Positions 9,960 through 20,444 of a stretch of DNA of 64,000 nt are shown piece after piece. Made by a program: the position numbers and the translations under genes. The notes under the pieces were generated by a model. That model saw only the letters and a list, made by a program, of their open reading frames with translations. It was not told the DNA's origin and ran no database searches. The stretch covers positions 20,796,129 to 20,860,128 of the forward strand of contig CM053330.1 in assembly GCA_028583605.1 (NCBI GenBank), given 5' to 3'. Source of the DNA: Dastarcus helophoroides (Eukaryota > Arthropoda > Insecta > Coleoptera > Bothrideridae). Positions within the stretch are counted from its first letter, which is position 1. Every line of letters starts with the position of its first letter.

Positions 9960-11410
9960 TTCACTTAGTCCTCAGAATGTTGCTGCTATTTCAAAATTCC
10001 CCATTCAGACCAACTCATATGAGGTCCAAAGATTTCTAGAATAATTGATATTTTTAACGCTTTCTAAAAAATTTTGCTACCATCGCGAAACATCTTTATG
10101 ATATACTGAAAAAAAGTTGTCCACCTAAGAAAGTTGCATTTAATGCTGAGCAATTAGAGTCCTTTTTAAGTTTGAAATTAAAGCTATGTGAACAACCTCT
10201 GTTAGCCATTAGTTAGCTGAAAGTAAACTTTACAGTTTTGAATTGGAAATTGTAGCCAATATCTACGCTCTGGAATTATTTAGAGTCTACTTAAAGGGTA
10301 TTACTTTCAAAATAATCACATACTGTAATAGCTTAGAATTAGCACTAAAAACAAGACGTAAATCCGCAAATTTTAAAATAGTCTTTAATACCTCATGATT
10401 TTGATTATGAGCTAGAACACAAAACAGCTGTAAACATGGGACATGTTAACGCCTTAAGCCGTGACCACAGTGTCTTTGTTATTTTAAAAAATGACCGAAC
10501 AAAATTTAAGTATATTACAGGAGAAAGATCTAAATATTGCAGAAATTATAAAAAAATTAGAGACATCGAAACATAAACATTACAAATTAGAAAATGGTTT
10601 ATTATTTGAAAAACACAATAATAAACTTTCTTCTGCGTCCTAGAAGTATGCAAAACAATATAATACGAATTTGTCATGATGACATAGAACATGTTGGAGT
10701 TAATAAAGTTATTAATGATATCCTGAAGACGTAGTGGTTTGAAAATATGAAGCAACATGTGACAAAATATATCAAAAACTGTCTAAAATGTATAGCATAT
10801 TCTTTAAATTCAGAATAAACAAGAAGCACGTATGCATCCAATACCGAAGGGGAACCTTTCCAGACACTGCACATAGACCATTACGGTCCTCTAGAAAAGA
10901 CTCCGCGACAAAACCGATATGACTTTAAGGTTATTTATGGGTTTACTAACTGTCTCAGCTGAAATGTATGTAGAGCAACTAATACAAAAGAGATTACCGA
11001 ACACCCAAGTTCCTATTTTCGTACTTATAGTAGTCCCGCGCGAATCATTTACGATCGAGGGTCATGCTCTAAATCCGGTGAATTTAACGAATTTTTAGCT
11101 AATTTAGATATCGAACATGTGAAAGTAGCAGTCGATACTCCTCGAGGTAATGGCCAAATCGAAAGAGTAAACCGTGATCTTACACCAATGTTGACTAAAC
11201 TAACCTCTGAACCCAATCAGTGGTATAAGATTTTGCACAAAGTAGAGTTCGCGATTAATAACACCACCGTATTTTGGATTATTCCCCTGCAGAAGCCTTA
11301 TGTGCTCTGAATCCAAAAGGTCCAATTAATGGCTGCTTGAAAAATTGTATTTTAGCACAAACTGAAGTTGAAAGAAACTTAGAAACCATAAGGGAACAAG
11401 CTGCAAGTAA
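9960..11410 (+). pseudogene. Ty3/gypsy RNase H and integrase remnant
   Basis: After a degraded RNase H stretch, the integrase zinc finger appears as CHDDIEHVGVNKVIND and IKNCLKCIAYS (10670-10805). The core domain shows LHIDHYGPL (first Asp, near 10865), RIIYDRGS (second Asp, near 11045) and DTPRGNGQIERVNRDL (Glu, near 11160). All three DDE residues remain, although the frame changes repeatedly. It ends with ALNPKGPINGC and an EVERNLETIREQAASKIEIE coiled tail near 11410. Order PR-RT-RH-IN identifies Ty3/gypsy. No flanking LTRs were recognised. Confidence 0.85.
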
Positions 11411-11499
11411 AATTGAAATTGAGTGAAATATTATATTAGAAATGATAATAATATGCAGGGAATTTCATCTAGGAAATAGTATATTATGTATTTAATAAT

Positions 11500-11765
11500 A
11501 AAAGCAAAACATTCCTGGACGACGATGTAAATTGTGGGCGAGGCGTTAGCCGAGGCTAACAAACATCGAAGTCCGGGAATGTGCTTTTAGTGCGAGGTAC
11601 ACAAAGTATTTTTTTGTTGAAATCAATCAATATTATTTAAATTAAGGAATTTTGATAAATTTATGACATTTTTCATTGTCATTTAATATTCTATGAAATC
11701 GTTTCCTTGACAATCACTATTTCTTTCTTGTTATACGGGAAGGGTAAATTATCTACTATCTTGGA
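11500..11765 (+). repeat. Dispersed repeat with GC-rich tip, partner at 20.2-20.4 kb
   Basis: Aligns with the reverse complement of 20200-20440. Shared words include CGATGTAAATTGT, GCGAGGTACACA, TTTTTCATTGTCATTTAAT and TCTATGAAATC. The first 100 bp folds (GATGTAAATTGT..., GCTAACAAACATCG, AAAACATTCC with GGGAATGTGCTTT). Confidence 0.7.
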
Positions 11766-11769
11766 CTAG

Positions 11770-14455
11770 GACGAAAAAAACTATTCTAAACTGTCTTGTG
11801 ATGATTCCTTAGCAACGAACTAAAATGTTGGAATAACGTATTTTTAAACCTGAAATTGTGTCGAGAAAGTTCTCGAAAGATTTCAGAGAAAAAAAATTAC
11901 AGTACCCAAACTTAAACTAGGTTGTATGTCAAACTTACATTTTTTAGGCAATGCGCTCTTGTGTAACAATCATTTAATACGTCAGTGCTGATGACTCACC
12001 GGTGAATCATGCAAGAGTTACAGCGTTGCGATCGATGGACGCACCGGTGCGTCATGTTTTTTGTTTTATAGATTGGCTTATGTTACTTCAGCTATTTACT
12101 TAGCATTATCCTGATGAGGTAAGCATACCAGGAGATATTTGGAACATTTACAGTCTGTGTCCTTTTGGAATAGACGGATCGTATGCAACTTCACCCAATG
12201 TGAGATAGCACTGAACGTGTTAGGCCTATTAGTTTTTTTTTTTTCATTTCTTTTTGTTTACCTGGCAAAAATTACGGATACACTAATGACGGTAATGCCT
12301 CGCCCTGTACATATTTTTAAAACATGGAAGATGCAAATTTCCTTATGCGAAACTTTTACCAATACTCTACAATAAAAAATATCAATATTTGAAGCTAAAT
12401 AAATTACAGAAATCAGACGTCGGCATATTGTAAAGTTATTCAATAAAAACTTTCGTTCGAAAGAAAGCCATCCATTTGGAAAGCTAAGCTTGGAGGATTT
12501 GACACACACATAAGGAAATATTTACTTGGAAAGCGCATAACTCTTTATCTTTATTTTAGGTGAGCATAAGTTAGAAGAGAGCTTTGTTGACGAGATTGAG
12601 GATTATTGAATATTTGCTTTCGAAACTTTAGCGTTATGTCCTAAAACTTCCTGAACTAGACCTTGCAACTTTAGAAGCGAATTTGAAATAATGTGAATTT
12701 TAATCATATTGTTCCGTTCTCGTTTAAATCCGTCATTAATGCATAATTAAATAGGATATAAAAAGAAAATATAATATATTGATAGACTGGGGAAATGGTC
12801 AAAAAAATTATCTGATGTGAGTAAAGATAACCAATTTAAATAAAAATGCAAGTTAACGAACAAAGCCATGTATTTATCGAGTCGGCAGACAATTCCAAAC
12901 AGCATTGATTTAGCGGTATCCTATTAACCTCTAGCAGAGAAAACGTATTGTGATGCAGTAGGCGACACATTAGGGTAATTGCTCCTCATAATAACAATGA
13001 TTATCAGGCGCAGCATGAAAAGGTGGTTCCAGTAGGTCATCCTTAATCTAATCGGACGATTCTTACTATGGGGAAATTCTTTTATGTGGAAATAGACAGG
13101 GTCTCACTCTTTTGCTGAGTAGCAGTCGAACCACCGCCTATCCCTTTCCAGCGACTTTTCAAGAATCTGCATTAATTCCAACTTGGTCAAGAGGCTATCA
13201 AGATCTTTCAATTTAACACCCTCCTCCCATCAGCCCCAGCCTAGACAAGTTTAATAATTCTTTTTCTTTCTACGTCCGAGAAATCGCGAACAGAACTGTG
13301 CTGAGTCCTTTTAGCGCCTAAATTCTGATTATTGCGTACGTTCTTTTTCTGCGCTTCAGTTTAACCTCCAAATTTTTTCCATTTGAATATACTATTGTCC
13401 GATATTCATTTAATGATAGATTCATAAGAAGCAAGACGTATCATTATGAATATAATGTAGTTCGATGTTGGAAGGGTCCGAAAAATATTTAAGGACATCC
13501 ATAAATGATGCAAGGTAACTTTTTATCCAAATCCACCCTGGCTTGAGATTTACCTAATAATTTCTTAATAATTAAATTTATATTTGTGGAAATTATAAAA
13601 ACTTTGTCATTGATGTAAACTTGATGATCAAAAAACATTTAAATTCAAGTGTGTGACTTAAACAGTAAAAGGGGAGAGATATCGTTTTAATTGTTTGCAA
13701 CGTTGCCAAACTTCCCCAGCTCTGCAATCTAAAAATAGTTTCGATTGTACAGAATATTCTGTATTCTCTGGATAAATAAAAATTTTGTTTTTTCTTTAAA
13801 TTACAACCTATATATGTTATGCTTTTTTTTAAATTCTACTCATCCATTCAGACAGTTTCATTAGCTTTCCACACTTTCCCTATATCTGCACCTGTTATTT
13901 TCCAAGAGATTTCGATTTTCTTTTAGGAAATAAATTTCCAGCAAAGGGTTAATATTTTTCAGAATTTAAAAGATAGAGCTCTGTTTTTGCATGATAATTA
14001 GTCAAATTGTTAGACTACCTAAATTATTAATTATTATACTTGTACAAAATTAATTTTAAATTTTACTATCTTTAAGCAGAAAAAACTCTTTTTTTTTATT
14101 GAAACACCCTATATTTTATTACACCGAAAAAAACACCAAAGAAGGGTGCACTGACTTTTTTAAGCTATTCCTATAGTAAATTTTAATAATTTGTTGAAAA
14201 ATTTCGATTTAGTGAAAAATGAGCTTTTTGCCTGGCATTATGGTGATAAATGTGTACATTTGTTCTGCCCGCATTACAATCGTAAAATGTATCCGTTAAA
14301 AGCACTTTACAAAAAAAATTGTTACAAAAGAAATTCTGTCAGGACTAAATGTAGGATTTTCCTTCTTGTTTAGGGATGTCAGACGTCTCTAATTACTATA
14401 TATTTATTCAGCTTTTTTTTATTTTTGTTTATGACGACTATGCTATAACTTTTAA
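11770..14455. other. Unassigned DNA
   Basis: No coding region recognised. Short palindromes around CACCGGTG occur at 11998-12014 and 12040-12056 (GACGCACCGGTGCGTC). Nothing else stands out. Confidence 0.5.
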
Positions 14456-14458
14456 ACC

Positions 14459-14587
14459 CCTGACAAAATTGGGTTCTACGACAGAAGGTCGCGGACAATT
14501 GGACGCGGACATTCGGTCTTACAACAAAAGGAGTTGTGACAAATGATCGCGGAGCAAATCGGACGCACGACAAATGGTCGCATGTAC
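14459..14587 (+). repeat. Degenerate ~15-bp minisatellite (GACAAAWGGWCGC), locus 1
   Basis: At least seven head-to-tail variants of a 14-17 base unit with consensus near CGACAAATGGTCGC: for example ACGACAGAAGGTCGC, GGACAATTGGACGC, GTGACAAATGATCGC, ACGACAAATGGTCGC. The whole block aligns with the reverse complement of 48711-48830, so the array moved or was copied as a unit. Confidence 0.75.
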
Positions 14588-14589
14588 TA

Positions 14590-15075
14590 AAAACGGCAGT
14601 TATAACTGATAAGTAATTTTGACTTGTGAATAATGATTATTTTAAATATTTACTTAACTTTAAATTATTTTATTTTAATTTCCTCTATTTTGTTAGTGTT
14701 GAAATTATATTAATTGCTCGATCAGTAAAATAGCTTTCGATACCATTAGGAGTTAAATCGTTATTTGGAAGGTAAACAAATGTAGACACAAACATGGCTT
14801 CCTAAGGTCCAATACATTATTCTGCAATGGTGGTTATAATTTTTTATTACACTATTAATAAATAAAAATATAAAAATCATAAAATTAATAAAGCTGTTGT
14901 TAACTTGAAAATAAAACTATATAAAGTATTTTAAGTGTTCTGCGATAAAACGGGTTAAAACGTTGGCAAAAAAAATTGCTAACAAAATTAAAATAAAACA
15001 ACTTAAATCACCGAGTGTAAATATTTAAAGTTACCACCATTTACAAGTCTAAGATCAAATGAATTAACATCCGAC
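14590..15075. other. Unassigned AT-rich DNA
   Basis: Nothing recognised before the Penelope-like repeat starts. Confidence 0.5.
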
Positions 15076-15076
15076 G

Positions 15077-15404
15077 GTATTATGTTTATTAATTTTATTT
15101 AACATTTCTTCGGCCTAGTTTGGAAATATTTAAATTTTTATTGTTTGTTAACAATATTCTAAACAGTTTTTGAAATATGACTACGTGATATTTAAATTTA
15201 TTTAAGACGTCACCTCATGACAGTTGATAAAATAAGAGGTTAGTTTATTTTACATAGAATAGGAAAATAAAAAATAGAAGACCAAAATTAGATATGAAAA
15301 AAAATTTTCGTTTTTTTGATAAATTATAAAAATAAAAAATACATAAAAAAGATTGTAGCACTGGACATCGATGTTTCGCTCTCATTTGAGCTCATCAACA
15401 GTGC
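15077..15404 (-). repeat. Penelope-like terminal repeat, copy b, with hammerhead
   Basis: Read on the minus strand, it starts with a hammerhead fold (15404-15358). It continues through a T-rich stretch shared with copy a (TACAAC, TATCTAATTT, TGGTC) and the family body (AAACTAACCTCTTA, ACGTAGTCATATTTC, GCCGAAGAAATGTTAAATAA), ending ATAATAC at 15077. A hammerhead at the start of a ~0.3 kb terminal repeat is the layout known from Penelope-like elements; the assignment to that class is an inference. Confidence 0.68.
15358..15404 (-). ncRNA. Type I hammerhead ribozyme (one core change)
   Basis: On the minus strand the 47 nt read in order: stem I GCACTG; core TTGATGA; stem II GCTC with loop AAATGA and GAGC; core GAA; stem III ACAT, loop CG, ATGT; cleavage base C (15364); stem I return CAGTGC. 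Stem I has 6 perfect pairs, stem II 4 with the usual G-C closing pair, stem III 4 with a two-base loop. Only C3 of the canonical CUGAUGA core is changed, to U, leaving a possible U3-G8 wobble, so activity may be reduced or lost. Short stem III and open stem I fit the minimal hammerheads of Penelope-like retroelements. The motif is seen directly; its function is inferred. Confidence 0.82.
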
Positions 15405-15716
15405 ATAACATGGAAAGGGAACAATGAGGAAGAAATTCTTAAAATTAAACATTTTAAAAAAGGTAAAAATTTTTTTAACATGAATAGAAGTTTCATCAAT
15501 AATTTACTGTGGTAAAAATTTAAATATTTGAAGCCCGATCCACAAGAATCAACTACTCCTAGGGCTAATACCCCTTCCGGCATTGAACTACACTTGTAGG
15601 TCGAACTTACATGCTCTTGGTGACTACTGTTCCTAACCGCCGAAATCTCTTCAGCTTGGTAGTTAGAAGCACTCATCATTTGCGGAGTCACTTCGTTTCG
15701 TTAGAGGAATGGGTTT
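15405..15716 (-). other. Segment between two Penelope-like repeats
   Basis: About 310 bp bounded by two terminal repeats in the same orientation. It is more GC-rich than its surroundings. A minus-strand open stretch beginning MTPQMMSASNYQAEE covers it but matches no family I know. It could be the remnant of the internal region of a Penelope-like element after a large deletion; no RT or GIY-YIG motif is visible. Confidence 0.4.
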
Positions 15717-15940
15717 ATTCTTCATGGCGAACTCTTATTGACCGGAAATATTATGTTTATTAATTTTGTTTAACATTTCTTCGGCCCGGTTTGGAAACAT
15801 TTAATTTAAATTTTTATTGTTTGTTGACAATATTCTAAACAGTTTTTGAAATATGACTACGTGATATTCTATGTAAAATAAACTAACCTCTTATTTTGTC
15901 AACTATCATGGGGTGACGTTTTAAATAAATTTAAATATTA
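15717..15940 (-). repeat. Penelope-like terminal repeat, copy c (with inverted stub and tail)
   Basis: The + strand reading starts with the tail (ATTCTTCATGG, CTTATTGACCGGAAATATTATG, 20-base core). It runs through the family body in reverse, then switches orientation at about 15869, where TATGTAAAATAAACTAACC begins the inverted stub. The same body/stub switch is seen in the 59.3 kb copy. The stub is cut at 15940 by the solo LTR. Confidence 0.68.
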
Positions 15941-15944
15941 ATAT

Positions 15945-16269
15945 TGTAACCAAATGTAATAATATAATTTTGTAAGGAATTTTTCTATAAAAATTTCATA
16001 AGGGGAAGCGGCCGCGAAGATGAATCAAACGGGAGATAAGTGCTCCAGAAATTTCCGCAAACGATAAGTCTTATCTGTACATTCCTTTCAGAAACCGGAA
16101 GGAGATCTATTGCGCGGTCGGCCTTCCTACAGGCAGTCAGAGAGTCAGTGAATAAATTAGTTAATTAAACAGTATTAGTTAGTTAAGTAAATTTATAATT
16201 GTAGTGTTCCGCAAAATAAAGTGGTTACAATTCACGCAGACTTAATCTTCGAACCGATAACGCGCAACA
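15945..16269 (+). mobile_element. Solo LTR 1 (325 bp, TGTAAC...GCAACA)
   Basis: The segment starts TGTAACC and ends GCGCAACA, the TG...CA form of LTRs, and is flanked by ATAT on both sides (15941-15944 and 16270-16273). It aligns end to end, in reverse complement, with 48378-48700: shared GCGGCCGC, TTCCGCAAACGATAAGTC, GAATTGTAACCAC and TCGGTTCGAAGATT on the matching strand. AATAAAGTGG near 16217 is a plausible polyadenylation signal. No internal sequence or second LTR adjoins, so it is a solo LTR. Superfamily unproven; the 4-bp duplication suits a gypsy- or Bel-like element. Confidence 0.85.
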
Positions 16270-16274
16270 ATATA

Positions 16275-19200
16275 AACATATTTTATAAACTTGTTTAAAA
16301 AACTCTCATATTTAGGGTTAAGACCTTCCAAAATTGTTTTCGCAAAACTGAAAATTTACTAATATTAAATTTAAAAATATCAGTAATACGGAGACAGAAT
16401 AGAACACCGAGCAGAATACAAGAAAATACTACTTAATTCAAGTTTAAGCTTAAATACGATAATAGCAAAGTATTCTTTTCATTTAAAGAATCTTCAGTTT
16501 TGTTAAATGAATGCATTGTCACTGTAGTTGTGTAGTGCATTTTATTTTTTTACTTTAAAACTATTAACTACTAAAATGTGAACGACAGTTAAATTTTTTG
16601 AATGCTGTAGATATTTGAGCACATTTATATTCTAGAAATAACTAACACTCAGGAATAAACACTCATAAATAAAACTCTGCGATTGTCTACAATGATCAAA
16701 CACAATACTGACATATTATCTTCAACAATGATAAAAAGCAAAACCTTTTGAAAATTTAAATTGCCACTATATTAATTTTGTTACACTTATATGGTTTCTG
16801 ATTTTGTTTTAAGCCCAAATATCTTTCGTAATATCCAAAAACAAATTAAATCAAGAATTTGTGTTGATTTTAAAACATTGTTGCCATCAAGACTCATATT
16901 GAAATGTAAAATATTTTTTCAAATCAAACATTTAAAACAGATGAATATAGTCAATTTATTTTGTTTCCACTGAAATCTAACTCCTTAATCCAAGTAAGAA
17001 AAAACTAACGGAACAAAAGTCAAGTTGTTTTTAATTGGATCCAAGGAATGCAGACGCAACAGGAAATAAAATATCGGACTTCTTTTAGATTGCAAGTTTG
17101 CAAAAGTCAATTTGCGTCGAGGCGGGTCACTATAACTGAAATGGGTCTTCGATGCGGCCCCTTAAGTCGATTTGTATCCATTTTAGATAGTTCCAGTAAT
17201 GAACTCAACTTGTTACAGATAAAATTAATGGACGTTATTTTGGTATGGTTCTTTTATTTTACGATTAGCCATTGACGATTAAATTTTCCTTTTCTAGAAA
17301 TAAATATATATCTGTTTAGAAAACAAAACCGACGTGGAATCTTTCTTGCCAAAACAAACGTAATTCTGAAATGGAGTAATTATTCTGCCGTGAATTGCAC
17401 GATTGAAACTTAATTGGGCATTGTTAAATACATAATTAACTAATAAATCATTCGTTTATCCTATACAGACATAGTTGGTCAATATTTATTTCACTGAGTA
17501 ATGCATAATATCGAGAACATAGTTTGTTGAAATTACTATATGATTAAAAGTTTAATATGTACGTACGCTTAAAATTTTGATAATATAGACAGAAACAATA
17601 AATGCATAACGATATTTAACTGCATCATAAAACATAAACAATGAAGTTTACAATATTCACAATATTTTCAGTTTAATATAACACAATTTCAATATATGGT
17701 AAAGTCAATAGTTCATTTTGAGTTTGGTAAGGTAGCATATTACTAATCAAAATGCGAATAAAAAATTAAAACAACCCTCATAGTATCAGGAAACTCTTTC
17801 AGAAAAAGTTATTGGTTTGAAAGATAACATATTTAAATAATCAGCACAACGCTTGACAAATTCAGGACGATGAATAAATACGATTTACGAAAAACAAGTT
17901 CAATAAAAAGTTTTTAGTTTCCGAATTATAAGCTATCAAAGGTGTTCAGGAAAAAAAATAATTTCAATTATATCTCCGATCGCGTCAAAATTTAAAACAT
18001 ATTATTAGGCTGTGAAGGCTTATTATTTCCCAGAATCTTATTCAAAGCGATATACCGGGTGTCGTATTGGATTGCCTCTGGACTACAGAACCGGGCAAGA
18101 AATAATGTTCCAATTGGTAAGTTTTGACGTCATGATTGAGTGTTTAATTAACGCCCATTTCTTACATATTTTAGAAGGTACCTAATTCCTAGTTGAATAT
18201 AATTATTGCAGTTTTGACAACTGCATTGTGTAGCAATTATCTTATTGAAAGAAATTGTAACTTCAATATCATTTGTTGTTTACCAAAAGAAATCGGAGTG
18301 GTCCTGAAATAACATAGATAACTTCGTAGAAATAGAAAATCCGTTAAATTGGCAGAGTAGTATGACATTTTTTGTACATTAACATGGCGTTGGGAAAACA
18401 ATTGAATGTCATCTTGCTTAGATTTTTTTAGGAAAAAAGTTAAAAACATAATTTTCTAAAATCTGATGTAAATTCATTATTTGTAGTCCAATTAAAAAAA
18501 CCTGTTAATCATTTTTGCTTTGTTTCTTAAATGCTTTATATTGGCGTAGTTATATATGTTTTTCTATTAAATAATTTCTGAGAAAATTATAGCAACTTTG
18601 TTTTTTTTCTTAGGAAGCCACATTGGATTATCTTATTTCTGGATTAAGCAAAATCACAAAAAACCTATTTAGGTTATTTTTTTAAATGGTAGGCCATGTA
18701 GAAGCAAAAGTGTGCCTTTAAAATTGTATAAAATGCCATATTAATTATTGAACATAAATAAATATTCTTCCGAATGTGTATGTAGAACTTCGTTTTAATA
18801 ATGAACTAAATTAATTTAACCTTTAAAGTTTGTGGATTTAAAGTAGTGTTGGACATAATCGACAAATTTTCATAATCGAATGATCGATAATGATTGAAAT
18901 GTTTCATTATATCCTTCCCAAAAATTCAGAATGTTATTGGTATTTATTTTGAATTTCATTTCAGGACCCCAAAATAGTAAATATTTTCTGAAACTTCTGG
19001 TATGGTTTTTTATATTGCTTTTTTTCGTTACGTGTGGCAAAGGGTAAATAAAAAAAAATTTTTATTCGGTCGAAAAATTAATAAAATAATGTAAATTCAT
19101 TTTATATCAAATTAAATTCAATACGGCTTTTTAATTTTTTGAATTTGTCATAAATAAAGCTAAAAAGGGGAGGTATCCATTTAACTGTAAACATTAGAAC

Positions 19201-20195
19201 GTGTCGCCTACGAGAATTAACGTGGGGCGCATAAAAATTGATGCATGGATAGTTCGGTTAACAGTTTTACTGCTGCGCCACACGTTTTTTGTTTTAAATC
19301 TTACAAGTATTTTCATAGCTATTAAAAGTTCATAATCACAATTTTTCATGACCATCTGTATGGAGTTAGGAATCTGTATGGGATTATAAATCTGTATGAA
19401 ACTATGAGAAATTATTTTTTACTTTTTGCTCCGTTTTAAAAGAACCTGTTATTTTTAAAAGTTTTTTATTTAAATTACTTTTAATTTATGTGCACATGTA
19501 TACCTAAAATTACTCCAATTTAAATATGTTTGTACTTCCTAGACGCAAAATTTAATGCTCTAAAACTTTTATTCCATAAGTTTTTTAAGTTACAAGAGAA
19601 GTTTTAAAGTTACGTACACATGTACAGTGAGATTGTACAAATTTCATACAAGGGGAAAAGAGTGCCCTTTTTTAGCTCTGAATTGCTGCTGTACCACTGC
19701 ACCAAGTTTGAAGTTTGGGGTATTTATTTTAACCAGAATTTAATTCTTAGTTATTACAATTCTTGTTATAACTATTTTTTTTTTCGTTGGAAGCGCCGTT
19801 TAGGAATTGTCACTGGAAAATGGAAAAAAGTGCAAAATTTTCGCAGTTTTTTTGCACTGGAAAGTTAAGCTCACCTCCTGAGACCTTCCAAACCTAGAAT
19901 ACTGATACTTAACATTAAATAAAGGCCTTAAAACGATTTCCAGCTTTCTCCGAACTATTTCACCAAAAAATCCTAATTTCACTGCCCTACAAAGCGTAAA
20001 ACTTATATATTGAGGCATTTCACCGGTGAGTTGCTTTTGAGCAAATTTTCTTAAAACTTCTGCCAGATGCTAGCTATATACCGAGTGTTTCAGTAGAGAC
20101 TTTCCACCTGGAAAATATTAGAATTTCTTTTTGTTTTCCAAGGGGATACATGATGGTGTAAGCGTTAATGTCTTAGAAGCTGTACCTAAACCGAG
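16275..20195. other. Unassigned AT-rich DNA
   Basis: No coding region or element recognised. Scattered words such as ATACCGGGTGTCG (18052) and ATACCGAGTGTTTC (20079) look like isolated ends of mariner-type repeats, but no partner end was found. Confidence 0.45.
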
Positions 20196-20199
20196 AAAG

Positions 20200-20440
20200 T
20201 AGGTAATTTTCCCGTACCGGATAATAAGAAATAAATAATAATTGTCAAGAAATGATTTCATAGAAAATTAAATGACAATGAAAAATCTTGTGAATTTTTA
20301 AAAATTTCCTAATTTAAGTAATATTGATTGCGATTTCAGAAAAAATAGTATGTGTACCTCGCAGTTAAAGCGCATTCTCGAACTTCAATGTTTGTTAACC
20401 TCGGCAACAATTTACATCGGAAATGTTTTGTAAAATTTTC
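20200..20440 (-). repeat. Dispersed repeat, partner of 11.5-11.8 kb
   Basis: Reverse-complement counterpart of 11500-11765, with substitutions and small indels spread along its length and no single large gap. The GC-rich tip is shorter here (TTAACCTCGGCAACAA). Confidence 0.7.
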
Positions 20441-20444
20441 TTTT

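Noticed and set aside
15650..15690. Possible second hammerhead (GATGAGTGC / GAAACGAAG words)
   Set aside because: The core strands are in the wrong order and no stem I or III can be formed.
16230..16269. tRNA-like box B word GGTTCGAA (on the minus strand) in both LTRs
   Set aside because: It sits at the LTR edge, has no matching box A or cloverleaf, and is explained by the LTR sequence.
17048..17275. 75-codon + strand open frame (MQTQQEIKYRTSF)
   Set aside because: No recognisable family, no neighbours, length within chance expectation.
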